A stretch of 64,000 nucleotides of DNA from an uncultured Eubacterium sp. (GCA_944380635.1 CALWID010000001.1:24374-88373); one strand, 5' to 3'; shown: positions 1 to 8,453, counted from the first letter of the stretch. Program-made: numbers and translations. Notes: generated by a model not told the origin, from the sequence alone.

Positions 1-1708
1 CGAGGCCTATGGGGGCAAATACAGGCACAAGCCATTTTCCGATTACGGCGCCGAAACTATCAGAGGCGTTCTGCGCATAGCCCGAGGGGCCGAAATTAAG
101 CAGAGCCCAGATAATGATAGTGGCGATAAAAATAGTTGAGCCGGCTTTGCCGAGGTAGTCCTTAATTTTTTCCCAAACATATATGCCGACTGTTCTTGCA
201 TCCGGCACTTTATATTCGGGAAGTTCTATCATAAGATAATTTTCACTTTTCTTTCTGTCTATAAGATGGATAGCGGCGGAAACGATGATAGCCACAACAA
301 TGCCTATCAAATACATAGAATACGCAACTATCATTGCGTTATCGCCGAAAAACATTTCCGAAAACAAAATATAAATAGTCAGCCTGGCGTTGCAACTCAT
401 AAACGGTGTTACCAGCATAACTTTAAAGCGGTCCCGCTTATTTTCCAAAGCGCGGGAAGCCATTATGGCGGGCACGGTGCAGCCGAATCCCAAAAGCATA
501 GGAATAAACGCTTTGCCGGAAAGGCCGAGTTTGCTCATTACGCCCTCCATAACATACGCAACACGAGCCATATAACCGCTGTCCTCAAGCAGGGCAAGAC
601 AGCAAAACAGAATAAGAATATTCGGCAGGAAAGTAATTATTGTGCCTACGCCCGCTATAATTCCGTCTACAACAAGGGAAGTAACTATATCGCCGGCATT
701 TATGGCGGCAAGCCCGGCAGTGGCGGCGGTTGAAATAAAATCTATGGCTATTTCAAAATAGCCTTTAATCCAGTCCCCAACGGTGAAAGTGAGGAAAAAT
801 ATAACTGCCATTATACCGAGAAAAACGGGAATGCCCCAAATTTTGCTTGTCAGGACCTTATCCACTTTTTCCGTAAACATATCCTGCCGCTCTTTATGTA
901 TAAGGACTTCGTCTATAATCTCACTTATAAAATCATATTTTTGGTTAATAATATCTGATTCATAACTGCGGTCTATCACCTGAGGAAGGTCAACAGGATA
1001 CTTTTGCGTTATTTCCGTATCTTTTTCAAGCAGTTTAATAGCGTGCCAGCGGTAATTTTTAAGATTTGGATACCGCTTTTTCAGTTCGGGAATTATCCAG
1101 TCTATCTTATCCTCAATATCATCAGAATAAACCATTGCAAATTCGGAATGGTGATTATGCTTGTGGTGAGAACTTGACACATGATTATGTATAAGGCGGT
1201 CAGGAGCCGTTGCGCCTTTATGGTGCACGGCGGCGTGAAGCAAAACATCAAGGCCGCGGCGCTTTCTTGCGGAAACGGGCACAACGGGTATGCCGAGCAT
1301 TTCAGGCAGGCGGTGCAAATCTATTTCCATACCGCGCTTTTCAACAATATCCATCATATTCAGCGCAAGCACAACGGGCTTGCCGAGTTCAAGCAACTGA
1401 AGAGTAAGATATAAACTTCTTTCAAGCGCAGAGGCGTCCGCAACATTGATGATAACATCAACCTCATCGCTGAGAATAAAATTGCGGGAAACAGTTTCTT
1501 CCATAGTATAGGATGTAAGGCTGTATGTGCCGGGCAAATCAACAAGGTGTATATCCATATCGTGCGCCTTAATAGCGCCCTCCACCTTTTCTACCGTTAC
1601 GCCGGGCCAGTTTGCCACTTTTAAATTAGCGCCCGTATAGGCATTGAACAGTGTTGTTTTTCCGCAGTTAGGATTACCTATAAAACCTATAGTCATTTCA
1701 CCGCTCAT
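1..1708 (-). CDS. feoB: Ferrous iron transporter FeoB (C-terminus cut by window edge)
   Basis: FeoB is the GTP-dependent Fe(II) uptake protein of the cytoplasmic membrane. About 569 N-terminal codons are present; the rest lies beyond the left edge. The GTPase domain is complete: GNPNCGKTT at residues 11-19 (P-loop), WPGVTVEK at 34-41, DLPGTYSL at 57-64 and NMMD at 117-120. Residues 162-187 form a His-rich stretch between the GTPase domain and the helical region. Membrane segments begin near residue 291 and include the first Gate domain. The ATG at 1708 shares ATGA with the feoA stop, so the two are translationally coupled. FeoA-FeoB pairing is the usual arrangement for anaerobic iron uptake. 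Identity is certain; only the extent is not. Confidence 0.96.
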   Translation of the reverse strand, partial: MSGEMTIGFIGNPNCGKTTLFNAYTGANLKVANWPGVTVEKVEGAIKAHDMDIHLVDLPGTYSLTSYTMEETVSRNFILSDEVDVIINVADASALERSLYLTLQLLELGKPVVLALNMMDIVEKRGMEIDLHRLPEMLGIPVVPVSARKRRGLDVLLHAAVHHKGATAPDRLIHNHVSSSHHKHNHHSEFAMVYSDDIEDKIDWIIPELKKRYPNLKNYRWHAIKLLEKDTEITQKYPVDLPQVIDRSYESDIINQKYDFISEIIDEVLIHKERQDMFTEKVDKVLTSKIWGIPVFLGIMAVIFFLTFTVGDWIKGYFEIAIDFISTAATAGLAAINAGDIVTSLVVDGIIAGVGTIITFLPNILILFCCLALLEDSGYMARVAYVMEGVMSKLGLSGKAFIPMLLGFGCTVPAIMASRALENKRDRFKVMLVTPFMSCNARLTIYILFSEMFFGDNAMIVAYSMYLIGIVVAIIVSAAIHLIDRKKSENYLMIELPEYKVPDARTVGIYVWEKIKDYLGKAGSTIFIATIIIWALLNFGPSGYAQNASDSFGAVIGKWLVPVFAPIGL

Positions 1709-1929
1709 ACTGCTCGCCTCACTTCTATATTTTTTGTTATATTATAACCAAGGGCAAAGCGGGTGCCCCTGAGTTTGATTATAAGTATCCCCTTACCCTT
1801 TCTGTTTATTACCGAAACAGGCGTATCTTTTGTCATCCCCAGCGCTTCAAGCCTGCGCTCCATCTGAAACGGCAAATGAATCTTTTCAACTATGCAGGTA
1901 TCTCCTATTTCAGCGTCTTTAAGCAGCAT
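1705..1929 (-). CDS. feoA: Ferrous iron transport protein FeoA (SH3-like)
   Basis: FeoA is a small cytoplasmic SH3-like protein needed for FeoB activity. The 74-residue product has the typical FeoA pattern: an N-terminal LKDAEIGDTCIVEKI strand, the RRLEALGM motif, and a C-terminal segment ending in the GYNITKNIEVRR strand. A longer frame begins at a GTG at 1941, but that GTG sits directly against the GGGGGAGG ribosome-binding site at 1941-1950. The ATG at 1929, 11 bases downstream of that site, is therefore the likely start. It is the first gene of a feoAB operon driven by the promoter at 2019-2047. Confidence 0.93.
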   Translation of the reverse strand: MLLKDAEIGDTCIVEKIHLPFQMERRLEALGMTKDTPVSVINRKGKGILIIKLRGTRFALGYNITKNIEVRRAV

Positions 1930-1951
1930 TAAGCCGCGCACCTCCCCCGGA

Positions 1952-1966
1952 TTTCATCAAATGAAA
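1952..1966. promoter_or_regulatory. Short dyad next to the feoA ribosome-binding site
   Basis: TTTCAT-CAA-ATGAAA, a perfect 6-bp inverted repeat with a 3-base centre, ends a few bases before the feoA Shine-Dalgarno sequence. It could be an operator half-site pair or chance in AT-rich DNA. Confidence 0.3.
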
Positions 1967-1983
1967 TGGAATTTTACTTATTT

Positions 1984-2006
1984 ATAAAGCGAATAAAACG
2001 CTTTAT
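1984..2006. promoter_or_regulatory. Inverted repeat in the feoAB leader, candidate operator or hairpin
   Basis: ATAAAGCG, 7-base loop, CGCTTTAT: a perfect 8-bp inverted repeat just downstream of the inferred feoAB transcription start. Its position suits repressor binding or an RNA hairpin. It does not look like the classical Fur box that I know, so no regulator is assigned. Confidence 0.45.
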
Positions 2007-2018
2007 ATAATTATCTAT

Positions 2019-2047
2019 ATTCTACATATTAAGAATAATTCAGTCAA
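2019..2047 (-). promoter_or_regulatory. Promoter of feoAB
   Basis: On the minus strand TTGACT (2047-2042) and TAGAAT (2024-2019) are separated by 17 bases, a good vegetative promoter. Transcription would start near 2012, giving a leader of about 80 bases before feoA. Two dyads follow in that leader (1984-2006 and 1952-1966). Confidence 0.7.
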
Positions 2048-2135
2048 GCCTGAATCAAATTAAACGCGCTTTAAAATATGCGTTTCGGCAGGCTTTCCCC
2101 CAGCCCGAAAACACTTAAAAAGCGCGTTGCAAATT

Positions 2136-3251
2136 CTATTTAAAATACATATAATACTGGCATTTTATCATGCCGTTATAGAGTTTACGGCGCTTATCCG
2201 CTTTTCTGCCAAAGCACTTTTCAAATTCCTCATCAGGCGAAATAATGCCGTAACTCCACGATGGGCGGCGTATGAATTTACCGCCCATTATTTTATAAAT
2301 TTTTTCGGCGGACGAAATATCAAGCATTCTTTCACCGTAAGGCGGATTTGTTATAAGAGTTCCTTTTTCGCTTGACGGTGAAAAATCTTTTATATCTTTC
2401 GTTTCAAGGCGCATAAAACTATCCACGCCGGCGTTTTCAGCGTTTTTAGCGGTAAGTTTTATACATTCGTGTGAAATATCGCTGCCGAAAGCAACAAAAT
2501 CAGTATCTTTTTTTACAAGACTTTTTGCCCGTTCGCGCTCGTCCCGCCATATTTTATCATCAAAAAGTCCCCACGCCTGCGCGGAAAAATTCCTGTTTAC
2601 GCCGGGCGCTATATTATTAGCAAGCATTGCGCCCTCAACAAGAACAGTGCCGCTGCCGCAAAACGGGTCATACATTGTATGATAATGGCGCAGTTTTGAA
2701 AGAGAGCACATAGCGGCGGCAAGCGTTTCCCGTATAGGCGCGTCATTCGCCTGCGGGCGGTATCCGCGCTTATGCAGACCGACTCCCGAAGTATCAAGCA
2801 TTATAACAGCCTCGTCCTTTATTATGGAAAACTGTATCTGATGGACTGCGCCGCTTTCCTGGAGCCATGAAACGGAATAATCCTCGGCGAGGCTGTCCGC
2901 AACCGCTTTTTTAATTATTTTTTGGCAATCCGGCACTGAATGAAGAGTTGAAGAAACGCAGTGCCCTTTTACGGGGAAAGCGTCGTTTGCACCTATAAAA
3001 TCGCTCCAGTTGAGCAATTTTACCGAATCAAAAAGTTCTGTAAAAGAAGCGGCTTTAAACCTATCCATAACTATTAAAATTCTTTCGGCAAAGCGGCTGC
3101 ATATATTGGCGCGGGCAAGGATATTATCATCGCCCTCAAAAAATACCCTGCCGTTTTCGGCGGCAACATTCTGCGCGCCCATAAATCTAAGTTCATCCGC
3201 AACAAGCCCCTCAATGCCGAAAAGGCACGGGGCAACCATATAAAGATACAT
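2136..3251 (-). CDS. THUMP-domain class I SAM-dependent RNA methyltransferase (RlmL/YpsC family)
   Basis: This is a 371-residue rRNA-type guanine-N2 methyltransferase of the UPF0020 family. An N-terminal ferredoxin-like/THUMP region spans roughly residues 1-160 and binds RNA. The methyltransferase domain has DPFCGSGT at 195-202 for SAM binding and the catalytic NPPYGERM at 302-309. The family includes B. subtilis YpsC and the N-terminal half of E. coli RlmL, which modify 23S rRNA; the exact target base cannot be read here. The ATG at 3251 follows an AAGGA site. It lies 15 bases downstream of the fumarase subunit gene and is probably co-transcribed with it. Confidence 0.88.
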   Translation of the reverse strand: MYLYMVAPCLFGIEGLVADELRFMGAQNVAAENGRVFFEGDDNILARANICSRFAERILIVMDRFKAASFTELFDSVKLLNWSDFIGANDAFPVKGHCVSSTLHSVPDCQKIIKKAVADSLAEDYSVSWLQESGAVHQIQFSIIKDEAVIMLDTSGVGLHKRGYRPQANDAPIRETLAAAMCSLSKLRHYHTMYDPFCGSGTVLVEGAMLANNIAPGVNRNFSAQAWGLFDDKIWRDERERAKSLVKKDTDFVAFGSDISHECIKLTAKNAENAGVDSFMRLETKDIKDFSPSSEKGTLITNPPYGERMLDISSAEKIYKIMGGKFIRRPSWSYGIISPDEEFEKCFGRKADKRRKLYNGMIKCQYYMYFK

Positions 3252-3266
3252 AAAAAATCCTTTTCG

Positions 3267-4112
3267 TTAAATTTCCGCAGAGGCATGGCGCGTTACATGG
3301 CAGCCTATATTGACGGCAACAGGAAGCCCTGCGATATGAGTTGGATAAGTTTCTATATTTACGGCAAGGGCGGTTGTTTGCCCGCCGAAACCCTGCGGCC
3401 CTATATCAAGAGAATTAACCTTATCGAGAATCTCTTTTTCCATAGCGGCGTAAGAATCGTTTTCATTTCTTTTTGAAACGCTGCGGCAGAGCGCCTTTTT
3501 GGCAAGCAGGGCGCTGTATTCAAAATCTCCGCCTATACCTACTCCGACCACAACAGGCGGGCACGGGTTTGAGCCTGCTTTTCTTACCGTATCAACAACA
3601 AAACCCACTATATCTTCTTTTTTAGCGCTTGGGGTAAACATTTTAAGAGCGCTCATATTTTCACTGCCAAAGCCCTTTGGCGCCGCCGTTAATCTTATCT
3701 TATCGCCGGCAACTATGCGCGTATGAATAACGGCGGGGGTATTATCATTTGTATTAACACGGTCAAAAAACGGGTCGCGGACTACGGATTTACGGAGTAA
3801 TCCCTGAGTATATCCCTCGGCGACTCCGCGGTTTACGGCGTCCGCAAAATTTTCCCCGGAAATATGCACATCCTGCCCAATCTCTGCAAATATTACCGCC
3901 ATACCGGTATCCTGGCAGACGGGTATATCAAGTTCTTTTGCCGCGTCTATATTTGCCTGCAAATCCGAAAGCACGGCTTTTGCGGTTGGATTAGACTCCG
4001 CCTGACCGCAGTTTGAAATACAGTTCACCAAGTCGCACGGCAGGATTTTATTTGCCGATATAACAAGTTCTTTAACCGCTTTTGTAATTTCTTTTGATGA
4101 AACTTCCCTCAT
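3267..4112 (-). CDS. fumA: Class I fumarate hydratase, alpha subunit
   Basis: This is the alpha (N-terminal) part of the oxygen-sensitive 4Fe-4S fumarase, which interconverts fumarate and malate. The 281 residues match the separate alpha subunit of two-subunit enzymes. Cys66 (CQDTGMAV), Cys184 (CPPVVVGVG) and Cys271 (GCHVTRHA) are the expected cluster ligands. A beta subunit normally lies directly beside alpha, but here the flanking genes are an RNA methyltransferase and, across a terminator, divIC. The partner must be elsewhere if the enzyme works. The close relative L-tartrate dehydratase alpha cannot be fully excluded. An AAGGAG site precedes the ATG. Confidence 0.88.
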   Translation of the reverse strand: MREVSSKEITKAVKELVISANKILPCDLVNCISNCGQAESNPTAKAVLSDLQANIDAAKELDIPVCQDTGMAVIFAEIGQDVHISGENFADAVNRGVAEGYTQGLLRKSVVRDPFFDRVNTNDNTPAVIHTRIVAGDKIRLTAAPKGFGSENMSALKMFTPSAKKEDIVGFVVDTVRKAGSNPCPPVVVGVGIGGDFEYSALLAKKALCRSVSKRNENDSYAAMEKEILDKVNSLDIGPQGFGGQTTALAVNIETYPTHIAGLPVAVNIGCHVTRHASAEI

Positions 4113-4143
4113 AAATTCTCCTTATCACTACGAAAATTACCAA

Positions 4144-4174
4144 CTAAAAAACAAGCCGAGATATTTCCCGGCTT
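4144..4174 (-). terminator. Rho-independent terminator after divIC
   Basis: On the minus strand a hairpin with AAGCCG/CGGCTT arms (4153-4158 and 4169-4174) is followed by a run of T. It closes the sporulation/division operon before fumA. Confidence 0.8.
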
Positions 4175-4218
4175 TAATTAAATCTGAATGTTAAATTTAC
4201 GGTTTCACACGCACAAAA

Positions 4219-4539
4219 TCAATTCCCGGAGCCGGAAATATCGTAAAAAACGATTTCATCGGATTTAACATAACCTTTTTCACGCGCTTTTTGCTCTATA
4301 TACGAATCACGGTCATCCGAATCAAGAATCTGCTCCAGTTCTTCATTATCTTCATTCTGCTCTGCAAGCTGCTGGGTATAAGCCGCCTCCTGATTTTTAA
4401 GCCTGTTTATATCCGCCGCCTGAGAAACGATAAAAGCGGCGCAGGCAAAAAACATTACAACAAGCGCCACCGAAACAAAAGAAAGACGCAATTTTTTGTT
4501 TTCAGCGAACAGATTTATTAATTTTTTCATTCTTTTCAC
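4219..4539 (-). CDS. divIC: Septum formation initiator protein, DivIC/FtsB-like
   Basis: This small bitopic membrane protein of the cell-division core bridges FtsL/FtsQ-type partners. It has a short basic cytoplasmic N-terminus, one membrane segment (VSVALVVMFFACAAFIV), then an extracytoplasmic coiled coil rich in E, Q and N (LKNQEAAYTQQLAEQNEDNEE) and a YIEQKAREKGYV motif typical of DivIC/FtsB. An AAAAGGA site 9 bases upstream favours the GTG at 4539; an ATG at 4530 and a longer form from ATG 4560 are alternatives. The start region overlaps the end of yabQ. Its place after yabP-yabQ matches the order in B. subtilis. Confidence 0.85.
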   Translation of the reverse strand: MKRMKKLINLFAENKKLRLSFVSVALVVMFFACAAFIVSQAADINRLKNQEAAYTQQLAEQNEDNEELEQILDSDDRDSYIEQKAREKGYVKSDEIVFYDISGSGN

Positions 4540-4960
4540 CCATTCTTTTCCTTTTAACATTGCGCTTTTGGCGTAAAGGCTTTTTGCTTAACATAATCAC
4601 ATTATAATACAGTCGCTTTAGTAATTGCAATAGTTTTTTTATACAATTCACAAATTTTTTTATTATTTTCCTTATAAAAGCGGCGGCTGCGCTTTGCAAA
4701 CGCCCTGTAAGCCTGAAGAGTGAAAAGACATATAAAAGCAATCCGCAAAAATACGCTGTAAAGTATAACGCCCTTACAGAGCCGTTATTAAAGCTGAGCA
4801 AAAGAATGAAAAATACAAGCGCGTAAATTACAAAAAACAGAAAATCAAGAAGAAAAGACGCCGCTTTATTTTTAAAAACAAAGCGCAGAAAACGAAAAAA
4901 ATCATAAATTATGCCCGTTAAAAATCCGCATATCAAAAACCAGGCGGCGTAATCAGGCAC
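4502..4960 (-). CDS. yabQ: Spore cortex biosynthesis protein YabQ
   Basis: YabQ is a membrane protein made in the mother cell and needed for spore cortex formation. The 152-residue product has three or four hydrophobic segments in the first 100 residues (WFLICGFLTGIIYDFFRFLRF and following), then a very basic tail, as in the family. I place the start at GTG 4960, which overlaps the yabP stop (GTGCCTGA) and follows an AGAGGA site by 6 bases. A frame extending to 5029 would read far into yabP without a ribosome site. The tail overlaps divIC. Identity rests on the hydropathy pattern and gene order as well as on sequence. Confidence 0.87.
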   Translation of the reverse strand: MPDYAAWFLICGFLTGIIYDFFRFLRFVFKNKAASFLLDFLFFVIYALVFFILLLSFNNGSVRALYFTAYFCGLLLYVFSLFRLTGRLQSAAAAFIRKIIKKFVNCIKKLLQLLKRLYYNVIMLSKKPLRQKRNVKRKRMGEKNEKINKSVR

Positions 4961-5231
4961 CGAAAATCCTCTTAAAAATATTTTTCTCCTTTGAAGTTTT
5001 ACTGCTGTAAATAAGGGCGGTAACTTCACCGCTTATTTCCAGAATTCCGTTTGCCACATTAAGTTCCTCAATATGAAGTTCAGAACCGCTTACGCTAAGG
5101 CACCCGTAATCCGTGTACGCGGTAACGCTTTCCTCATCAAACGCGCCTATATCCGTTACGCCGGTAAGTTTAAGCCCGCACCTGTTTTCAAGGTGAAGGC
5201 TGTGCGGCTTTTTTCCGAATTTATCTTCCAT
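4953..5231 (-). CDS. yabP: Sporulation protein YabP
   Basis: YabP is a small soluble protein of the YabP/YqfC family, required for sporulation together with YabQ. The 92 residues show the family features HSLHLENRCGLKLTGV near the N-terminus and the GCLSVSGSELHIEELN strand pattern. The ATG at 5231 is chosen because GGTGA lies 6 bases upstream; an in-frame ATG two codons earlier is less well placed. Its stop overlaps the yabQ start. The upstream neighbour is rqcP, as in B. subtilis. Confidence 0.92.
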   Translation of the reverse strand: MEDKFGKKPHSLHLENRCGLKLTGVTDIGAFDEESVTAYTDYGCLSVSGSELHIEELNVANGILEISGEVTALIYSSKTSKEKNIFKRIFGA

Positions 5232-5281
5232 ATACAATCACCGTTAAAATATATGAAAGAAAAAGCGGTTTAATGAATCAA

Positions 5282-5521
5282 TTAAAGTTGTTTATACATT
5301 TTAGCGGCTTCCTCTTTAAGCGCGTGCTCGCTTACTGCAAGCACTTCATAACTTTTTGGTGAAACGCCCATATTAACGGTTATTTTATCCCCAACCTTAA
5401 CATCATAAGACGCGCGCTGGATTTTTCCGTTTACTTCTATTTTACCGGCGTCGCACGCCTCATTGGCAACAGTGCGGCGCTTTATTATTCTGGAAACCTT
5501 TAAATATTTATCAAGCCTCAT
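5282..5521 (-). CDS. rqcP: RqcP, S4-domain ribosome quality-control factor (YabO/Hsp15-like)
   Basis: RqcP binds 50S subunits carrying stalled peptidyl-tRNA and works with RqcH in C-terminal alanine tailing. The 79-residue protein is a single S4 RNA-binding domain: MRLDKYLKVSRIIKRRTVANEACDAG forms the helical half, then GKIEVNGK and VKVGDKI. Length and sequence match the family. It sits between hup and yabP, a conserved position in Firmicutes. An AAAGGG site precedes the ATG at 5521. The hup terminator lies just upstream, so it may rely on read-through or a weak promoter. Confidence 0.92.
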   Translation of the reverse strand: MRLDKYLKVSRIIKRRTVANEACDAGKIEVNGKIQRASYDVKVGDKITVNMGVSPKSYEVLAVSEHALKEEAAKMYKQL

Positions 5522-5544
5522 AAAAATACCCTTTATAATTAATT

Positions 5545-5572
5545 AAAAAAAATCAGCCGCCACAAGGGCGGC
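5545..5572 (-). terminator. Terminator after hup
   Basis: On the minus strand GCCGCC-CTTGT-GGCGGC is followed, after two bases, by eight T. It is a strong hairpin with a T-run immediately downstream of the HU gene. Confidence 0.85.
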
Positions 5573-5584
5573 ATGAAATTCAAC

Positions 5585-5857
5585 TTATTTTACGGCGTTC
5601 TTAAGAGCCGCGCCTGCCTTAAAGGAAGGAACCTTTGAAGCGGGGATAGAGATTGTTTCGCCTGTGCGGGGATTTTTGCCTGTGCGAGCCGCGCGGGTTT
5701 TAACCTCAAATGTACCAAAGCCTACGAGAGCAACTTTATCGCCGTCTGCAAGTGCTTCTGTTACGGAATCGATAACAGCCTTAACTGCGGCTTCAGCGTC
5801 TTTTTTTGAAAGTTCTGCTTTTGCAGCAACTGCTGCTACAAGTTCTGTTTTGTTCAT
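5585..5857 (-). CDS. hup: HU-family DNA-binding protein
   Basis: HU is the abundant histone-like nucleoid protein that bends DNA without strong sequence preference. The 90 residues begin [20 protein letters not shown] and include the diagnostic [18 protein letters not shown] arm with the conserved proline. The ATG at 5857 lies 9 bases after GGAGG, which is inside the end of mazG; an upstream start at 5890 is rejected. It is co-transcribed with mazG and has its own terminator, consistent with high expression. Confidence 0.97.
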   Translation of the reverse strand: MNKTELVAAVAAKAELSKKDAEAAVKAVIDSVTEALADGDKVALVGFGTFEVKTRAARTGKNPRTGETISIPASKVPSFKAGAALKNAVK

Positions 5858-5858
5858 T

Positions 5859-6686
5859 TTACATTTCCTCCGTTTTAGCCTTTTCGGCAATTTTTAACTT
5901 TGCCTCATCCCACAAAGAATCCAAAACCTCAATTGAAGAAGATTTCATATCAATACCGCGCTCATCAGCAAGTTCCTCTACCAAAAGATACCTGTTTATA
6001 AACTTATCCGTTGCGGCGGTAAGGGACTCTTCACTATCCGCCCCTATGAATCTTGCAACATTTACGCAGGAAAACAAAACATCGCCGAATTCCTCATCAA
6101 TATGACTTTTTGAATCTTCGGACAAAGCAATTTTTAACTCATTAATCTCTTCGTGCAGTTTTTGGAACGCACCTTCAGCGCTGCTCCAATCAAAACCTGC
6201 CTTGGCTGCCTTTTGCTGGACTTTTTGCGCCCGCATTAAAGCGGGAAACTCACGCGGCACTTTAAGCATTGACTCGCTCTGCTTTTTTATGCCTTTTGTT
6301 TTTAGTTTGATTTCATCCCATCTGTCCAGCGCTTCTTTGCTGTTTGAAGCAGAACTGCCGCCAAACACATGGGGATGCCGTTCAACAAGTTTTTTGCACA
6401 ACTCATCAACTACATCGCCGAAATCAAAAGACCCCTTTTCGCGTTCCATCTCGCAGTGGAGCATTATTTGAAGCAGCACATCGCCGAGTTCTTCCTTAAG
6501 GCCGTCAACATCCTTTTTATTGATTGCCTCAATTACCTCATAAGTTTCCTCAATAAAGTTCTTTTTTATTGATTCATGAGTCTGCTTCATATCCCAAGGG
6601 CAGCCGCCGGGTGAACGCAAAACGGTAATCAGACGAATTAAATCTTGGATATTATAATTATCTTTAATTTCAAAATCGACCGACAC
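5859..6686 (-). CDS. mazG: Nucleoside triphosphate pyrophosphohydrolase MazG
   Basis: MazG hydrolyses canonical and damaged NTPs to NMP and pyrophosphate, cleaning the nucleotide pool. The 275-residue protein has two tandem all-alpha MazG domains. The first carries [19 protein letters not shown] and [10 protein letters not shown], the second EEINELKIA and EEFGDVLFS; the paired E-x-x-E and E-x-x-D residues bind Mg. The usual N-terminal methyltransferase-like domain of B. subtilis YabN is absent, giving the short form. The start is GTG at 6686, about 10 bases after AGGG. A promoter lies at 6723-6751. Confidence 0.94.
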   Translation of the reverse strand: MSVDFEIKDNYNIQDLIRLITVLRSPGGCPWDMKQTHESIKKNFIEETYEVIEAINKKDVDGLKEELGDVLLQIMLHCEMEREKGSFDFGDVVDELCKKLVERHPHVFGGSSASNSKEALDRWDEIKLKTKGIKKQSESMLKVPREFPALMRAQKVQQKAAKAGFDWSSAEGAFQKLHEEINELKIALSEDSKSHIDEEFGDVLFSCVNVARFIGADSEESLTAATDKFINRYLLVEELADERGIDMKSSSIEVLDSLWDEAKLKIAEKAKTEEM

Positions 6687-6722
6687 CGTATCAACCCTAA
6701 CCTGATTAATTTGTTCAGATTT

Positions 6723-6751
6723 ATAATACTATAAATTGCCGCTAAAAGCAA
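6723..6751 (-). promoter_or_regulatory. Putative promoter of mazG-hup
   Basis: TTGCTT (6751-6746) and TATTAT (6728-6723) on the minus strand with 17-base spacing, in the 78-base gap between spoVB and mazG. Confidence 0.5.
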
Positions 6752-6764
6752 GGGCTTAAGCCAT

Positions 6765-8441
6765 TTATTTACAATGTTGTAAAATTTTTAACTCAGAAAA
6801 CTCAACGGTTTTTGACACAATAATCAAGAATGTTAAAATCACTGCGTAGATAATACTTAAGGCGACAAAAACCGCAAATTCATTTTGAAAATCAAAAAGG
6901 CCGTTATAAGTGCAAAGTGTTAAAACATATGCCGCGCCCGCGCACAAAAGCGGCTTGAGCATCATTTTTACAAAGCCGTATTTAACGCCCGCGTACTTTG
7001 ATATTATACGCATATTGAAAACAAGAATAACGGCATAAGCAGCAATATCCGATACGGCGGCGCCGTATATATTAAAACGCGCGTTTGAAACAAGAATAAA
7101 ATTGAGAGAAACGCGAATAACGGCGGCAACTATAAAAGAAGGAATACTTTTTGACGCGCAGCCGATTGCCTGAACGGAAAAGACCACCGCGCCGGAAAGG
7201 CAAAAGAATATCATTGTAAACCCGTATAACTTTACAAGGCTTAGGCAGCCTATTACTATATCATAATTTGAGCCGCCGTACAAAATTTCAAGCAAAGGCT
7301 GAGCATTGAGTGAAAGATAAAAGCCGCCGGCAAAAGCAATGAGCGAAGTATATTTGAAAATACTGTTTATAAGAGATGAAAGATAGACCCTTCTGCCCGA
7401 TTCATATGCCGCTGTAAGCGCAGGAACGGCGGCAACGCCAAGCGCCATAGTAAAACCCGGAAACAGCATTTTTAAATCATTTGCCGAGGAAAACAGCCCG
7501 TAAATATATGTAACCGTATCACTTTTTGCCGTATTGCTTATGGTAAGGCACTGATGATACGCCTCTGTAAGCATATTTCTGTCACAAAGCGAAAGGCAAT
7601 ACTGTATGGACGCATTATCGAGGAATGACGAAAGACTTTGAATCAGCGTTGAGAGAATTATGGGTAGACTGAAAGACAGGATTTCCTTAATTTCAGGCAA
7701 GGCAGAGCCCTTAACAGGCGGATACAAAGAAGAATATTTAACACGCACATATGCCGAGCAGTATACCCAGCACAACAGCGCGCCGACTGCCGCGCCGCCG
7801 ATTGCGGCGGCAGAAGTAAACGGGTATATACAGGAAAGAGCCTGCTGCTCATTTGCGCATTGCGTGCCGAGAACCATACCCGTATCAAGATAGGCCGAAT
7901 AAAGAGCGGTCATAACATATTTTGAGAACAGCAGACCGAAAATCATTTTAAAAGCCGCCTCAATTATCTGCCCGACCGAAGTGGGCACCATATTCATATG
8001 CCCCTCGGCAAAAGACCTGTTAAGCGCAGCGGCGGCAGAAAAGAAAACGGCGGGCGCCATAGCGCATATTGCGGGAACGCTTTTGAGCGAGGACACGGCA
8101 TTTGCGTAAGGCGCTGCCGCGATAAGCATAAGCGCAGTACCGAGCACGCCGACGGCAAAGAAAAGAATTGCCGCGCCCTTTTTTAATTTATATATTTTTT
8201 GCGAATCATTTTTTTCACGGTATTTACTGATAAGATGAGTAAGGGCAACAGGAAAGGCCCCCATTATAACAGCGTGCAGCGGCATATAAAGATTATACGC
8301 CGTATTAAAATATCCGCGCCCCGTTGCGCCTATAAACGAAGTGAGCGGAATTTTATAAACCGCGCTGATAATTTTTACGATAACAGACGCCGCAAGCAGT
8401 AAAACGGCGGAATTAATATACTTTTGCTTTATATTATTCAA
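6765..8441 (-). CDS. spoVB: SpoVB-like polysaccharide/lipid flippase (MOP superfamily)
   Basis: This is a multidrug/oligosaccharidyl-lipid/polysaccharide exporter-superfamily flippase of about 558 residues with 13-14 predicted membrane segments. SpoVB is required for spore cortex peptidoglycan and is related to MurJ and Amj-type lipid II flippases. Near the N-terminus it has the AVYKIPLTSFIGATGRGYF motif typical of the SpoVB/YkvU group. I place the start at TTG 8441, with GGTGA 5 bases upstream; a frame to 8495 would run through the upstream terminator. Its position before mazG matches yabM in B. subtilis. Confidence 0.88.
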   Translation of the reverse strand: MNNIKQKYINSAVLLLAASVIVKIISAVYKIPLTSFIGATGRGYFNTAYNLYMPLHAVIMGAFPVALTHLISKYREKNDSQKIYKLKKGAAILFFAVGVLGTALMLIAAAPYANAVSSLKSVPAICAMAPAVFFSAAAALNRSFAEGHMNMVPTSVGQIIEAAFKMIFGLLFSKYVMTALYSAYLDTGMVLGTQCANEQQALSCIYPFTSAAAIGGAAVGALLCWVYCSAYVRVKYSSLYPPVKGSALPEIKEILSFSLPIILSTLIQSLSSFLDNASIQYCLSLCDRNMLTEAYHQCLTISNTAKSDTVTYIYGLFSSANDLKMLFPGFTMALGVAAVPALTAAYESGRRVYLSSLINSIFKYTSLIAFAGGFYLSLNAQPLLEILYGGSNYDIVIGCLSLVKLYGFTMIFFCLSGAVVFSVQAIGCASKSIPSFIVAAVIRVSLNFILVSNARFNIYGAAVSDIAAYAVILVFNMRIISKYAGVKYGFVKMMLKPLLCAGAAYVLTLCTYNGLFDFQNEFAVFVALSIIYAVILTFLIIVSKTVEFSELKILQHCK

Positions 8442-8453
8442 AACAATCACCAA

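Noticed and set aside
266-733. Rightward open frames opposite feoB
   Set aside because: The opposite strand encodes FeoB with all expected motifs; these frames are antisense shadows.
4961-5029. N-terminal extension of YabQ to 5029
   Set aside because: It reads through yabP out of frame without a ribosome site; GTG 4960 has one and overlaps the yabP stop as expected.
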